64,000 bases of DNA from Epilithonimonas sp042695135 (GCF_042695135.1 NZ_CP170547.1:3100001-3164000); one strand, 5' to 3'. Shown: positions 36,027 through 44,280, numbered from the stretch's first letter. Notes: generated from the sequence alone by a model not told the origin. Numbers and translations are program-made.

Positions 36027-37307
36027 TTAATGAAATTGTGCTGCTTCTGTAGAGTCTTTCATAGCAACAGTTGCAGATGTTCCGCTCATCACTACATTCT
36101 GGATCTCATCAAAATAACCTGTTCCCACAAAACTCTGATGTTTCACTGCACGAAAACCTTTGCTTTGAAGTGCAAATTCTCTCTCCTGCAATTCGGAATA
36201 ACCAGCCATTCCTCTCTCTTTATAGGCTAAAGCGAGTTCGAACATCGCCGTATTCAACGCGTGGAAACCAGCCAATGTGATGAACTGGAATTTGTATCCC
36301 ATTTTCGCCAACTCCTCCCGGAAGTTTTCCATTTCTTCAACCGAAAGTTTCGCCGCCCAATTGAAAGATGGCGAACAATTGTAAGCCAGCATTTTTCCCG
36401 GATATTTTGAGTGAATTCCTTCCGCAAATCGTCTGGCGTAGTCCAGATCCGGATTGGATGTTTCCATCCAAAGCAGATCAGCGTAAGGCGCATAAGACAA
36501 ACCTCTGTCTATCCCTTGTTCTACTCCATTTTTGACAGCGTAGAAACCTTCAGAAGTTCTTTCTCCTGTTATGAATTTCCTGTCTCTTTCATCAATATCT
36601 GAGGTCAAAAGATCTGCGGCATCCGCATCTGTTCTTGCAACAATTAGAGTTGGTGTTCCGCAGACATCGGCCGCTAATCTCGCTGCAATCAGTTTATTAA
36701 TGGCTTCCTGAGTCGGAACCAAAACTTTCCCTCCAAGATGTCCGCATTTTTTTGCTGATGACAATTGATCTTCAAAATGAACACCGGCAGCTCCAGCTTC
36801 GATCATTTGTTTCATCAGTTCGTAAGCATTCAGATTTCCTCCAAAGCCAGCTTCTGCATCAGCCACGATCGGAACCAGATATTCCTTTTCTCCACCGCCG
36901 TTTACAGATTGGATCTGATCCGCTCTCAGCAAAGCATTATTGATTTTCTTAACCACAGACGGAGCCGAATTTGCGGGATAAAGTGACTGATCGGGATACA
37001 TTTCTCCAGAAAGATTCGCATCTGCCGCAACCTGCCAGCCGGAAAGGTAAATTGCCTCCAAACCTGCATCTACTTCCTGAACAGCCTGATTTCCCGTGAG
37101 AGCGCCCAATCCAGCGATCCAATCCTGATTATTCAGTTTGTCCCAAAGTTTTTTGGACATTTCTGTTGCGATGGTATAATCCAATTTGTAATTGCCTCTC
37201 AGCTTTAGGACTTCTTCTGCGGTGTAAGGTCTTTTTACGCCGATCCATCTCGGGTTTGTCAGCCAGTCTTGCTCCAAAGCCCGGATGTGTTCTTGTTTTG
37301 TTTTCAT
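36027..37307 (-). CDS. aceA: Isocitrate lyase
   Basis: The 426-residue product starts at the ATG at 37307 (MKTKQEHIRALEQDW). The frame stays open to 37391, but that extension is the AT-rich leader. The active-site signature KKCGHLGG lies near residue 187, and GFGGNLNAYELM and the Mg-binding region VADAEAGFGG are present. The enzyme splits isocitrate into succinate and glyoxylate, the first step of the glyoxylate bypass used for growth on acetate or fatty acids. It lies 91 bp downstream of aceB in the same direction. Its leader shares 20 nt with that of aceB. The XRE regulator divergent from aceB probably controls the pair. Confidence 0.96.
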   Translation of the reverse strand: MKTKQEHIRALEQDWLTNPRWIGVKRPYTAEEVLKLRGNYKLDYTIATEMSKKLWDKLNNQDWIAGLGALTGNQAVQEVDAGLEAIYLSGWQVAADANLSGEMYPDQSLYPANSAPSVVKKINNALLRADQIQSVNGGGEKEYLVPIVADAEAGFGGNLNAYELMKQMIEAGAAGVHFEDQLSSAKKCGHLGGKVLVPTQEAINKLIAARLAADVCGTPTLIVARTDADAADLLTSDIDERDRKFITGERTSEGFYAVKNGVEQGIDRGLSYAPYADLLWMETSNPDLDYARRFAEGIHSKYPGKMLAYNCSPSFNWAAKLSVEEMENFREELAKMGYKFQFITLAGFHALNTAMFELALAYKERGMAGYSELQEREFALQSKGFRAVKHQSFVGTGYFDEIQNVVMSGTSATVAMKDSTEAAQFH

Positions 37308-37325
37308 AATATTTGGTGATTTGGT
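37306..37325 (-). promoter_or_regulatory. 20-nt leader motif of aceA, repeated before aceB
   Basis: Minus-strand ACCAAATCACCAAATATTAT runs directly into the aceA ATG and is identical to 38978-38997 in the aceB leader. It may be a regulatory or translation-enhancing leader, or a trace of duplication. Confidence 0.5.
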
Positions 37326-37398
37326 GTGATTTAATTGTAAAATGTAGTAAGTATAATGTAAGAAGTACTTTTTACTTTGTACATCATACAAAATACAA

Positions 37399-38973
37399 TT
37401 AGATGAAAGGATAAGCTTTCGAAGTCAGGAATTCCTCAAAGGTTTCGCAGAAAATCAATTCATTAAAAAGTTCTTTTGCCAGATTGAATTTTCCTTTACC
37501 ATATCGTTCTTCTCCCACGTATTTCTGGATTTTGATGAGTTCTTCCTTTTCCCATTGTAAGATCAATTCTCTGGTCAATATTCTTTCATCTTCCAGCACA
37601 GCTTCATTTTTAAGCCATTGCCAAATTTGAGATCTTGATATTTCGGCTGTTGCAGCATCCTCCATCAGATTATAAAGCGCAGCTGCTCCCACGCCTTTCA
37701 GCCAGGATTCGATGTAGAGAATTCCTACATTGATATTTTTTCTGACACCATTCTCGGTAATTGATCCGTGGGGAACTTCCAGCAATTCTGATTCTTTTAT
37801 TTTATAATCAAATTTTTTATCGATTTGATTTGGTTCAGGCATATATTGATCGAAAATTTCCTTCGTTACAGCAACCAAAGCCGGATGTGCCACCCAGGTT
37901 CCGTCGTGTCCGTTTCTGACTTCCCGTTCTTTGTCATTTCTCACTTTTTCAAAAGCCGTCTCATTGGCTTCATTATCATTCTTTACCGGAATCTGAGCTG
38001 CCATTCCGCCCATTGCGTGGACATTTCTTTTGTGACAGATCTCGATGACTCTTTTGGAATAAGCGCTCATAAAAGGCGAAGACATCGTCACCTGATCTCT
38101 GTCCGGAACTAAGAAATGGGGGAGATTTCTGAATTTTTTGATGTAAGAAAAGATGTAATCCCAACGGCCGCAGTTGAGTCCGGAACTGTGATCTTTCAGT
38201 TCAAACAAAATCTCATCCAGTTGGAAAGATGCTGTTATTGTTTCAATCAGAACAGTTGCTTTGATCGTGCCTTGCGGAATTTCCAGATAATCCTGAGCAA
38301 AAACAAAAACATCATTCCACCAGTGTGCTTCTTTGTAATGTTCCAGTTTCGGAAGATAGAAGTAAGGTCCACTTCCGTTCTCAATCAGTTTTTTTGCATT
38401 TCTGAAAAAGTAAATCCCAAAATCTACTAATGATCCTGATGCTTGTTTACCTTCGATTTCAACATTTTTTTCAGAAAGATGAAGACCTCTTGGGCGAATG
38501 ATCAATGTTGCAATTTCATCATTCAGTTTGTAGGATTTCCCTTGTTCATTGGTGAAATCTATATTTCTGTTGATGGCGTCCGTCAAATTAATTTGTCCAA
38601 GAATACAGTTTTCCCAAGTTGGTGAATTGCTGTCCTCAAAATCTGCCATAAAAGTATTTGCACCGGAATTAAGAGCATTGATGATCATTTTACGATCAAC
38701 TGGGCCAGTAATTTCCACCCGTCTGTCCAACAGATCTTCTGGAAGTTTTGCACAAATCCAATCGCCGCTTCTTATATTTTCAGTTTCTTTTGGAAAAGTT
38801 GGCAATTCTCCTGTATCAAAATCCTTCTGGGTTTTCTTTCTCTCTTCTAAAAGATCAAGTCTTGGTTGATTAAAATTTTGATGAAGCGCAATTAAAAAAT
38901 CTGTTAAGTCTGGTGTGAAAACTTCTCTAAAACTTCTGTTAGCAATAACTTTCAACTGGTTTATGGTTTCCAT
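37399..38973 (-). CDS. aceB: Malate synthase A
   Basis: The 524-residue protein matches malate synthase A in length. It holds the family signature DHSSGLNCGRWDYIFSY near residue 257, the N-terminal FMADFEDSNSPTW block near 112, and IIRPRGLHLSEKNVEI near 160. It condenses glyoxylate with acetyl-CoA to malate, completing the bypass begun by AceA. The gene is first in the aceB-aceA transcription unit. A TAnnTTTG box at 39002-39009 and a perfect palindrome at 39028-39045 lie upstream. Start: ATG at 38973, matching the usual N-terminus. Confidence 0.96.
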   Translation of the reverse strand: METINQLKVIANRSFREVFTPDLTDFLIALHQNFNQPRLDLLEERKKTQKDFDTGELPTFPKETENIRSGDWICAKLPEDLLDRRVEITGPVDRKMIINALNSGANTFMADFEDSNSPTWENCILGQINLTDAINRNIDFTNEQGKSYKLNDEIATLIIRPRGLHLSEKNVEIEGKQASGSLVDFGIYFFRNAKKLIENGSGPYFYLPKLEHYKEAHWWNDVFVFAQDYLEIPQGTIKATVLIETITASFQLDEILFELKDHSSGLNCGRWDYIFSYIKKFRNLPHFLVPDRDQVTMSSPFMSAYSKRVIEICHKRNVHAMGGMAAQIPVKNDNEANETAFEKVRNDKEREVRNGHDGTWVAHPALVAVTKEIFDQYMPEPNQIDKKFDYKIKESELLEVPHGSITENGVRKNINVGILYIESWLKGVGAAALYNLMEDAATAEISRSQIWQWLKNEAVLEDERILTRELILQWEKEELIKIQKYVGEERYGKGKFNLAKELFNELIFCETFEEFLTSKAYPFI

Positions 38974-38977
38974 AATG

Positions 38978-38997
38978 ATAATATTTGGTGATTTGGT
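38978..38997 (-). promoter_or_regulatory. 20-nt leader motif of aceB, identical to that of aceA
   Basis: The same minus-strand sequence as 37306-37325 lies 4 nt before the aceB ATG and just downstream of its -7 box, so it would form the very 5' end of the aceB mRNA. Confidence 0.5.
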
Positions 38998-39001
38998 TTG
39001 A

Positions 39002-39009
39002 CAAATATA
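39002..39009 (-). promoter_or_regulatory. -7 promoter box of aceB
   Basis: TATATTTG on the minus strand is an exact TAnnTTTG match 28 nt upstream of the aceB ATG. The 18-bp palindrome begins 19 bp further upstream, where the -33 element should be. Confidence 0.7.
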
Positions 39010-39027
39010 TAAAAAAGATTTTCACAA

Positions 39028-39045
39028 TTAGCGAACGTTCGCTAA
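39028..39045. promoter_or_regulatory. Palindromic operator in the aceB / regulator spacer
   Basis: TTAGCGAACGTTCGCTAA is a perfect 18-bp palindrome (two 9-bp halves, no spacer) in the 125-bp divergent spacer. It overlaps the expected -33 region of aceB. It is the obvious candidate binding site for the XRE regulator encoded next to it. Confidence 0.7.
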
Positions 39046-39065
39046 ATATTTATTAAAATTATTAT

Positions 39066-39077
39066 GCGAATAATCGC
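39066..39077. promoter_or_regulatory. Second, weaker inverted repeat before the regulator gene
   Basis: GCGA-ATAA-TCGC shares the GCGAA/TCGC core with the palindrome at 39028-39045. It lies 9-20 bp upstream of the regulator's -7 box, a position suited to autorepression. Confidence 0.5.
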
Positions 39078-39085
39078 TTTTTATT

Positions 39086-39093
39086 TATCTTTG
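39086..39093 (+). promoter_or_regulatory. -7 promoter box of the XRE regulator gene
   Basis: TATCTTTG fits TAnnTTTG and ends only 5 nt before the ATG at 39099, so the transcript would start at or next to the start codon. Confidence 0.6.
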
Positions 39094-39098
39094 ATTCT

Positions 39099-40574
39099 AT
39101 GATTGCAGAAAGCAACTACATACGCGTGGTTTTCGGACTTAAACTGAAACAACAGAGACAGAAAAAAAATTGGTCTCTTCAAGATCTTGCGAACAAAACC
39201 GGACTTTCCAAATCCTATCTTAACGAAATAGAAAACGGAAAAAAATACCCGAAACACGACAAGATCGTTCAGCTTTCCAACGCGCTCAGCTGTACTTTTG
39301 ATGACTTGGTCTCTTCTAAATTGGACAAAACACTCACGCCAATTAACGAGATTCTGCAGTCGGATTTTTTCAAAGAAGTGCCTTTGGATCTTTTTGGAAT
39401 CAACAAGAATAATCTCATCAGCATCATTAGCGATGCTCCGAAAAAAGTTACGGCTTTCATCAATGCTTTGATAGAAATTTCCCAGAATTACAACTTGGGA
39501 AAGGAGCGTTTTTACTTTGCGGTGATGCGCTCTTTTCAGGAATTGTATGATAATTATTTTCCGGAGATCGAAGAAAAATCAATTCAATTTGCGTATGAAA
39601 ACAATCTGCAACTGAATAAAGATCTTAAAACAGAAGTGCTTGAAAATCTGTTGAAAGAGAAATTCGGTTATCAAATAAAGTCTGAAAATTTTTCAGCAGA
39701 TCCGACTTTAAATAAACTTCGTTCACTTTTTGTTCCGGAAAAAAAATTACTCCTATTAAACGAAAGACTGGACATTAATCAGAAAATATTCATTCTGGCG
39801 AAGGAAATCGGCTTTAATGTTTTGAAGCTTAATCCGCGTCCGAATACTTATTCGTGGCTGGATTTCGGAAGTTTTGAAGAGATTCTTAATAATTTCTACG
39901 CTTCTTATTTTGCCGGTTGTTTGTTAATTTCAAAAAAAGACCTGATCGAGCAGATCACGGATTTCTTTTATCAAAAGGAATGGAATCCGATTCAATTTGA
40001 AAACCTCATCAATCATTTTACAGATTCGCCGGAGACTTTCTATTACAGATTGACTAATATTCTGTCTTCGGAGTTTGGGATTAAAGACCTATTTTATCTG
40101 TGTTTTGTGAAAAAAGATGGTTCAGACAAAATCAATATTTTAAAAGAATTGCACCTCAACCATCAACAAGCGCCACACGCCAATGCGACAAACGAGCATT
40201 ACTGCAGACGATGGATTGCCTTGAAAAACCTTTATCATCTTCAGGAAAACGAATCTATTACCGATGCACAAATCTCGCATTACAAAGATCAAGGTGTAAG
40301 TTATCTGGTAATCTCAACATCGCAAAAAAATCCCTTTTCAGACGGGAGCAACCGTAGTTATTGTCTGGGAATCCTGCTTAATAATCAAACGATTAAGAAA
40401 ATCAATTTTGCAAGATCCTCTTCTCTCAAAACCATTGAAGTTGGCGTGACATGCGAAAGCTGCAGCATTTTAAATTGCGAAGTAAGACAGGCTCCACCGA
40501 TAAGACTCGAGAAAGAACAGTTCAATCTCGATATGAAAAAATCGATAGAGAGAATCAGAAAATCATTAATTTAG
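39099..40574 (+). CDS. XRE-family transcriptional regulator of ScfR/RamB type
   Basis: The 491-residue protein has an N-terminal helix-turn-helix (residues 12-70; LQDLANKTGLSKSYLNEIEN), a long middle region of the short-chain fatty-acyl regulator type, and a C-terminal Cys cluster (VTCESCSILNCEVRQAPP, about 455-472). The HTH plus C-terminal CxxC-NC-R-APP layout is that of the ScfR/RamB group, which in Actinobacteria controls acetate and propionate metabolism including aceA/aceB. Its place, divergent from aceB with palindromes between, supports the same role here. The Cys cluster could bind a metal or sense redox state. The comF-like gene follows after 3 bp and is probably cotranscribed. Confidence 0.88.
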   Translation: MIAESNYIRVVFGLKLKQQRQKKNWSLQDLANKTGLSKSYLNEIENGKKYPKHDKIVQLSNALSCTFDDLVSSKLDKTLTPINEILQSDFFKEVPLDLFGINKNNLISIISDAPKKVTAFINALIEISQNYNLGKERFYFAVMRSFQELYDNYFPEIEEKSIQFAYENNLQLNKDLKTEVLENLLKEKFGYQIKSENFSADPTLNKLRSLFVPEKKLLLLNERLDINQKIFILAKEIGFNVLKLNPRPNTYSWLDFGSFEEILNNFYASYFAGCLLISKKDLIEQITDFFYQKEWNPIQFENLINHFTDSPETFYYRLTNILSSEFGIKDLFYLCFVKKDGSDKINILKELHLNHQQAPHANATNEHYCRRWIALKNLYHLQENESITDAQISHYKDQGVSYLVISTSQKNPFSDGSNRSYCLGILLNNQTIKKINFARSSSLKTIEVGVTCESCSILNCEVRQAPPIRLEKEQFNLDMKKSIERIRKSLI

Positions 40575-40577
40575 CTT

Positions 40578-41234
40578 ATGCTTTTCGATTTTCTTTTCCC
40601 GAACCGCTGTCTGCATTGCAATCAATTGATTGACAAAAAGCATGTTGTCTGCGAAGTCTGCACGGATAAAATCCATTTTTCCAATCATCAGTTCCACGAA
40701 AACAATGGCTTGAAAGAAAAGGTCTCGCTTCTGTTTCCGGTTGAGAAAGCCTTTTCATTGATGATGTACGAAAAGGAAAGTCTGTCGCAAAAGATCATTC
40801 ATCAACTGAAATATAACCATCGGGAAAAGATCGGGAAAAACCTGGCAGAATGGACCATTGAAAAAGTAAATTTCGGAGAAGAAAAGCCGGATCTTCTGGT
40901 GACAGTTCCGCTACATCGTAAAAAATTAAAACAAAGAGGCTACAACCAGCTTCATCTTTTCGGGAACGAACTTTCCAGGCATTATCAGATTCCGATCGAT
41001 CATCATCTTCTTACCCGAACGAAACATTCCAAAGCTCAGGCGAAGAAAGGACAAAGCGAACGCCTGAAAACAAAAAATGCTTACCAACTGACCAGAAAAA
41101 TCAATGATAAGCATATATTGTTGATCGATGACGTTTACACCACTGGAAATACAAGCTCAAATATTGCTTGGGAAATCCTCCGCAATTCTGAAAACGTGAA
41201 AGTCAGTTTGCTTGTAATGGCAATGGACGTTTAG
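40578..41234 (+). CDS. ComF-family phosphoribosyltransferase-like protein
   Basis: The 218-residue protein has an N-terminal zinc-finger-like pair (CLHC at 12-15, CEVC at 27-30), TVPLHRKKLKQRGYNQ near 112, and the PRPP-binding loop HILLIDDVYTTGNT near 182. This is the usual ComF layout. ComF proteins are needed for natural DNA uptake in several bacteria and otherwise have no settled enzymatic role. It begins 3 bp after the XRE regulator and ends before the convergent upp gene. Whether it serves competence in this organism is open. Confidence 0.9.
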   Translation: MLFDFLFPNRCLHCNQLIDKKHVVCEVCTDKIHFSNHQFHENNGLKEKVSLLFPVEKAFSLMMYEKESLSQKIIHQLKYNHREKIGKNLAEWTIEKVNFGEEKPDLLVTVPLHRKKLKQRGYNQLHLFGNELSRHYQIPIDHHLLTRTKHSKAQAKKGQSERLKTKNAYQLTRKINDKHILLIDDVYTTGNTSSNIAWEILRNSENVKVSLLVMAMDV

Positions 41235-41297
41235 AAAATTGTTAATGATAAATTATTAATGAAAGTTGCCAATTATCTAATAATTAACCATTAATAA

Positions 41298-41948
41298 TCA
41301 TCTCTGTAATTTTTCTCCGTACGATAAATCTCCTGCGTCACCTAAACCTGGTGTGATGTAACCTTTAGAAGTTAAACTTTCGTCCAAAGCGCCGATCCAG
41401 ATATTTGCGTCAGGGTAAGCTTTTTGGATGGTTTCAACGCCTTGTCGGCTGGCGATTGCAGCAACAATATGAATGGAAGTTGGTTTTCCGTTGGTCAAAA
41501 GATCTTTGATAGCTTCGATGAGTGATGCACCTGTTGCCAGCATTGGATCAGCAACTATTAATGGGCGATTATCTAAATTCGGGCAAGTCAGATAATCCTG
41601 TTTGATGGAAAAATAATCATTGGCATCGTGCTTTCTATAGGCTGCCACGAAACCGCAGTCTGCTTTATCAAAATAATTAAGAATCCCTTGGAATAACGGA
41701 ACGCCGGCTCGAAGAATCGTTGTGATAACCGGCTGCGTTTCGATTTCTTTTACTAAGATTTTATCCAGAGGCGTTGTGATCTCTATATCTTTAAATTCTA
41801 AAGTTTTGCTGATCTCGAAAGCGGCAATTTCGCCGATGCGCTCCATATTTCTACGGAATTTTAAACGGTCATTTTGAATATCAACATTCCGAAGGTCATT
41901 GATCCAGGAATTCACCAATGAGAATTCTTCTGATAAAACTTTTAGCAT
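41298..41948 (-). CDS. upp: Uracil phosphoribosyltransferase
   Basis: The 216-residue protein is of usual UPRTase length. The PRPP-binding motif RPLIVADPMLATGAS lies near residue 131, and the uracil-binding C-terminus is GLGDAGDLSYGEKLQR. TILRAGVPLFQGILNYF near 79 matches the family's ligand-binding loop. It converts uracil plus PRPP to UMP in pyrimidine salvage. It stands alone on the minus strand. The C-terminal GDAGDL replaces the more common GDAGDR, a change seen in Bacteroidota-like homologs as far as I recall. Confidence 0.95.
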   Translation of the reverse strand: MLKVLSEEFSLVNSWINDLRNVDIQNDRLKFRRNMERIGEIAAFEISKTLEFKDIEITTPLDKILVKEIETQPVITTILRAGVPLFQGILNYFDKADCGFVAAYRKHDANDYFSIKQDYLTCPNLDNRPLIVADPMLATGASLIEAIKDLLTNGKPTSIHIVAAIASRQGVETIQKAYPDANIWIGALDESLTSKGYITPGLGDAGDLSYGEKLQR

Positions 41949-42069
41949 TTCGTTTATTTTGTGGGTAAATATCGTAAAAATTTGGAAACTGTTTAAGTTT
42001 GGTTCCGATTTTTTAATGATTTTGATTTCGCAGATTTTGCAAATTTTGCAGATCTATCTAATACAACAT

Positions 42070-42117
42070 TATCATTCCGCAGGAATTCAAACAGTTTAGA
42101 TTCTCACGGAATGACAA
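42070..42117 (+). repeat. Dispersed 48-bp imperfect palindrome, copy 1
   Basis: The outer arms CATTCCG and CGGAATG and inner sequence around AAACAGTTTAGATT form an imperfect hairpin. Copy 2 at 49181-49228 has the same length and matches at roughly four of five positions, with both copies keeping the outer stem. It is probably a non-autonomous intergenic repeat. Confidence 0.65.
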
Positions 42118-42154
42118 TGTTGCGCTAGATATCAATATATTATTCCTTTTTTAC

Positions 42155-42227
42155 AGGTCGCTCCTCTGGAGCTTTAGCAATGTTGGAGAATTTATCTATT
42201 AACAGGTCGTCGCTCTGCGACTTTTTT
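42155..42227 (+). repeat. Pair of related hairpins with TCT loops
   Basis: Two units start with ACAGGTCG: the first has stem GCTCC-TCT-GGAGC then TTT, the second GTCGC-TCT-GCGAC then TTTTTTT. The stems differ but base-pairing is kept, so the fold seems conserved. The second resembles a terminator on the plus strand. Confidence 0.5.
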
Positions 42228-42288
42228 TAGAATAGCTTTTTAATAAAACAAATTTTAAAATCTTGAAAGATTGTCTAAACCTCAATTT

Positions 42289-42385
42289 AGCTCCGATAGT
42301 AGCGGCATCCTTTTCTTTTTTTGTCTTAAGGTTTCGATCAAAATAACAAATGTTCTAAAAAGAAAAAGATATAGTGGATAGCGGG
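42289..42385. repeat. Intergenic inverted-repeat element with GGCATCC ends
   Basis: A left arm (GCGGCATCCTTTTCTTTTTT, 42302-42321) faces a right arm (AAAAAGAAAAAGAT, 42357-42370) across 35 bp, followed by AGTGGATAGCGGG. It reads like the dispersed intergenic elements common in Chryseobacterium; only one copy is in this window, so the repeat status is from memory. Confidence 0.4.
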
Positions 42386-42426
42386 TTGGAATGGTGAAAA
42401 GAATTAGAAAATGTGATGCTCCTAAA

Positions 42427-42465
42427 ATAAAAAACCCTTTCGAAGTCTGAAACTAAGAAAGGGTT
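42427..42465 (-). terminator. Rho-independent terminator after der
   Basis: A 9-bp stem (AACCCTTTC and GAAAGGGTT arms at 42433-42441 and 42457-42465) is followed on the minus strand by TTTTATTTT, 6 bp past the der stop codon. Confidence 0.85.
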
Positions 42466-42470
42466 GGCTT

Positions 42471-43781
42471 TTATTTTTGTCTGAAGTAAATCTCGATTGG
42501 AACTCCGGTGAAACCAAAGTTTTTACGAAGTTGGTTTTCAGTAAATCTTTTATAAGGCTCCTTCACATATTGTGGAAGGTTGCAGAAAAACACGAACTGC
42601 GGCGATGGCGTTGGCAGTTGCACACAATATTTGATTTTGATGTATTTTCCTTTGTTTGATGGCGGCGGCATTGCTTCAAAGATTGGCAGCATCACTTCAT
42701 TCAGTTTCGAAGTTTTGATTTTCTTTTTACGGTCTTCATAAACCAGCATTGCCATTTCTACAGCTTTCAGAATTCTTTGTTTTGTCAAAGCTGAAACGAA
42801 AAGAATTGGAATATCGTTGAACTGACCGATCTTGTCTCTGATGGATTGTTCAAAATCACGGATCGTGTTCGTATGCTTGTCCTCGATCAAATCCCATTTA
42901 TTGACCAAAATCACGATTCCTTTTCTGTTTTTCTGAGCCAGTCCGAAGATGTTCATATCCTGAGATTCCCAACCTTGAGTGGCATCTACCATCAAGATCA
43001 CGACATCGGAATATTCGATAGAACGGATGGATCTCATCACGGAATAGAATTCCAGATCTTCGGAAACTTTCGCTTTACGACGCATTCCGGCGGTATCTAC
43101 CAACACAAACTCGTGTCCGAATTTGTTGTATAAAGTCTGAATACTGTCTCTTGTAGTTCCGGCAACATCGGTTACGATGTTTCTTTCCACATCAAGAAGT
43201 GCGTTTGTCATTGTAGATTTTCCTACATTCGGACGACCTGCGATGGTGATTTTTGGCAAACCTTCGAATGGATCTTTGTACTCTGTTGTCGGGAAGTCTC
43301 TTACCACAGCATCCAGCAATTCTCCTGTTCCGGAGCCTGTTGCAGATGATAAAGTGTAATATTTTTCAATACCTAATTGATAAAACTCGGTTGCAGGAAG
43401 TTCTTCTTTGGAAGAATCCACTTTGTTTACCACCAAATATAAAGGTTTGTTTGATTTTCTTAATAATTCGAAGATCTCCTGATCGGTGTCTGTAAGACCT
43501 TCTTCCACATTCACCATAAAGATGATAGAAGTTGCCTCGTCCACAGCCAACTGAACCTGCTTGCGGATCTCCACTTCGAAAACGTCGTCTGTTCCTACGT
43601 CATAACCACCCGTATCAATGACAGTAAAGTCTACGCCGTTCCAGTCAGATTTCCCATAATGACGGTCTCTGGTAACGCCAGCTGTAGAATCTACGATGGC
43701 TTCTCTTCTTTCTAATAATCGATTAAATAATGTGGATTTTCCTACGTTGGGACGCCCAACGATTGCGACAATATTTGACAT
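42471..43781 (-). CDS. der: Ribosome-biogenesis GTPase Der (EngA)
   Basis: The 436-residue protein has the tandem GTPase domains unique to Der. Each carries a P-loop (GRPNVGKSTLFNRL near residue 8, GRPNVGKSTMTNAL near 182), a switch motif (DTGG, DTAGM) and a specificity motif (NKVD, NKWD). A C-terminal KH-like domain ends YFRQK. Der assists late assembly of the 50S ribosomal subunit and is normally essential. A TAnnTTTG box at 43878-43885 may be its promoter, giving a leader near 90 nt. It is monocistronic. Confidence 0.97.
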   Translation of the reverse strand: MSNIVAIVGRPNVGKSTLFNRLLERREAIVDSTAGVTRDRHYGKSDWNGVDFTVIDTGGYDVGTDDVFEVEIRKQVQLAVDEATSIIFMVNVEEGLTDTDQEIFELLRKSNKPLYLVVNKVDSSKEELPATEFYQLGIEKYYTLSSATGSGTGELLDAVVRDFPTTEYKDPFEGLPKITIAGRPNVGKSTMTNALLDVERNIVTDVAGTTRDSIQTLYNKFGHEFVLVDTAGMRRKAKVSEDLEFYSVMRSIRSIEYSDVVILMVDATQGWESQDMNIFGLAQKNRKGIVILVNKWDLIEDKHTNTIRDFEQSIRDKIGQFNDIPILFVSALTKQRILKAVEMAMLVYEDRKKKIKTSKLNEVMLPIFEAMPPPSNKGKYIKIKYCVQLPTPSPQFVFFCNLPQYVKEPYKRFTENQLRKNFGFTGVPIEIYFRQK

Positions 43782-43877
43782 AAATTTGTTTCTTGGTCTC
43801 AGCTCAGGTTAAGAATAATTGAGCGTAAGACTTGGTTAAGAATGGGTTACTCCGACTTTCGAAGCCCAAAATTTTTG

Positions 43878-43885
43878 CAAATGTA
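43878..43885 (-). promoter_or_regulatory. Possible -7 promoter box of der
   Basis: TACATTTG on the minus strand fits TAnnTTTG, 97 nt upstream of the der start. The leader would be long, so confidence is modest. Confidence 0.4.
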
Positions 43886-43948
43886 CGAAAATTGTTGCTG
43901 TTTTGGGTTTAAAGTTTTGAGTTCAAGCGTGTTTTGATTCAATTCTGG

Positions 43949-44027
43949 GATTTTGAACGCAAAGTGCGCTAAGATTTTCTGTTTTTATTGAAAATATTTT
44001 AAGGTTCGCAAAGGCGTAAAACTCATC
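43949..44027 (-). repeat. Dispersed ~80-bp intergenic repeat, copy 1 (minus orientation)
   Basis: The reverse complement reads GATGAGTTTTACGCCTTTGC, then GAACCTTAAAATA, and ends CTTTGCGTTCAAAATC. The same order of blocks occurs at 49258-49342 on the plus strand. Neither copy contains a reading frame. Confidence 0.65.
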
Positions 44028-44280
44028 AAAGAGAGAGAGTGTGAAATTTAAACAAATCTCCAGACTTCAATTCTGAGATTGCTAATGGTTCTTGATTTTT
44101 TCCTTGTTTCTTTATTTTCAGTCTGAAGTTATTGAAGGCTTATTTCTTGATTTAAGCTTTTGGACGAGAATTTGTTATAATAATTTTCAAAATCAAACTA
44201 TGAAATCGCCAAAATTTGGAAAACTAAGCTAATTTGATTTTCAGCGATTGCATATGACCTTAAAAAAATAAACATAACAT

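Larger units (their letters stand above)
41949..42470. other. 522-bp spacer filled with repeat elements between upp and der
   Basis: No coding frame stands out. From left to right it holds a short run of TTTTGCAAATTTTGCAG-type repeats near 42030-42056, a palindromic repeat (42070-42117), two hairpins with TCT loops (42155-42227), a long inverted-repeat element (42289-42385) and the der terminator (42427-42465). Confidence 0.6.
43782..44280. other. 499-bp spacer between der and the heme-binding gene
   Basis: No gene is visible. It holds the likely der promoter (43878-43885) and one copy of a dispersed repeat (43949-44027). The remainder is AT-rich leader sequence of the plus-strand gene at 44281. 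Confidence 0.6.

Noticed and set aside
37308..37391. 28-codon extension of isocitrate lyase
   Set aside because: The sequence is AT-rich leader containing the motif shared with aceB, and family members start near MKTKQEHI.
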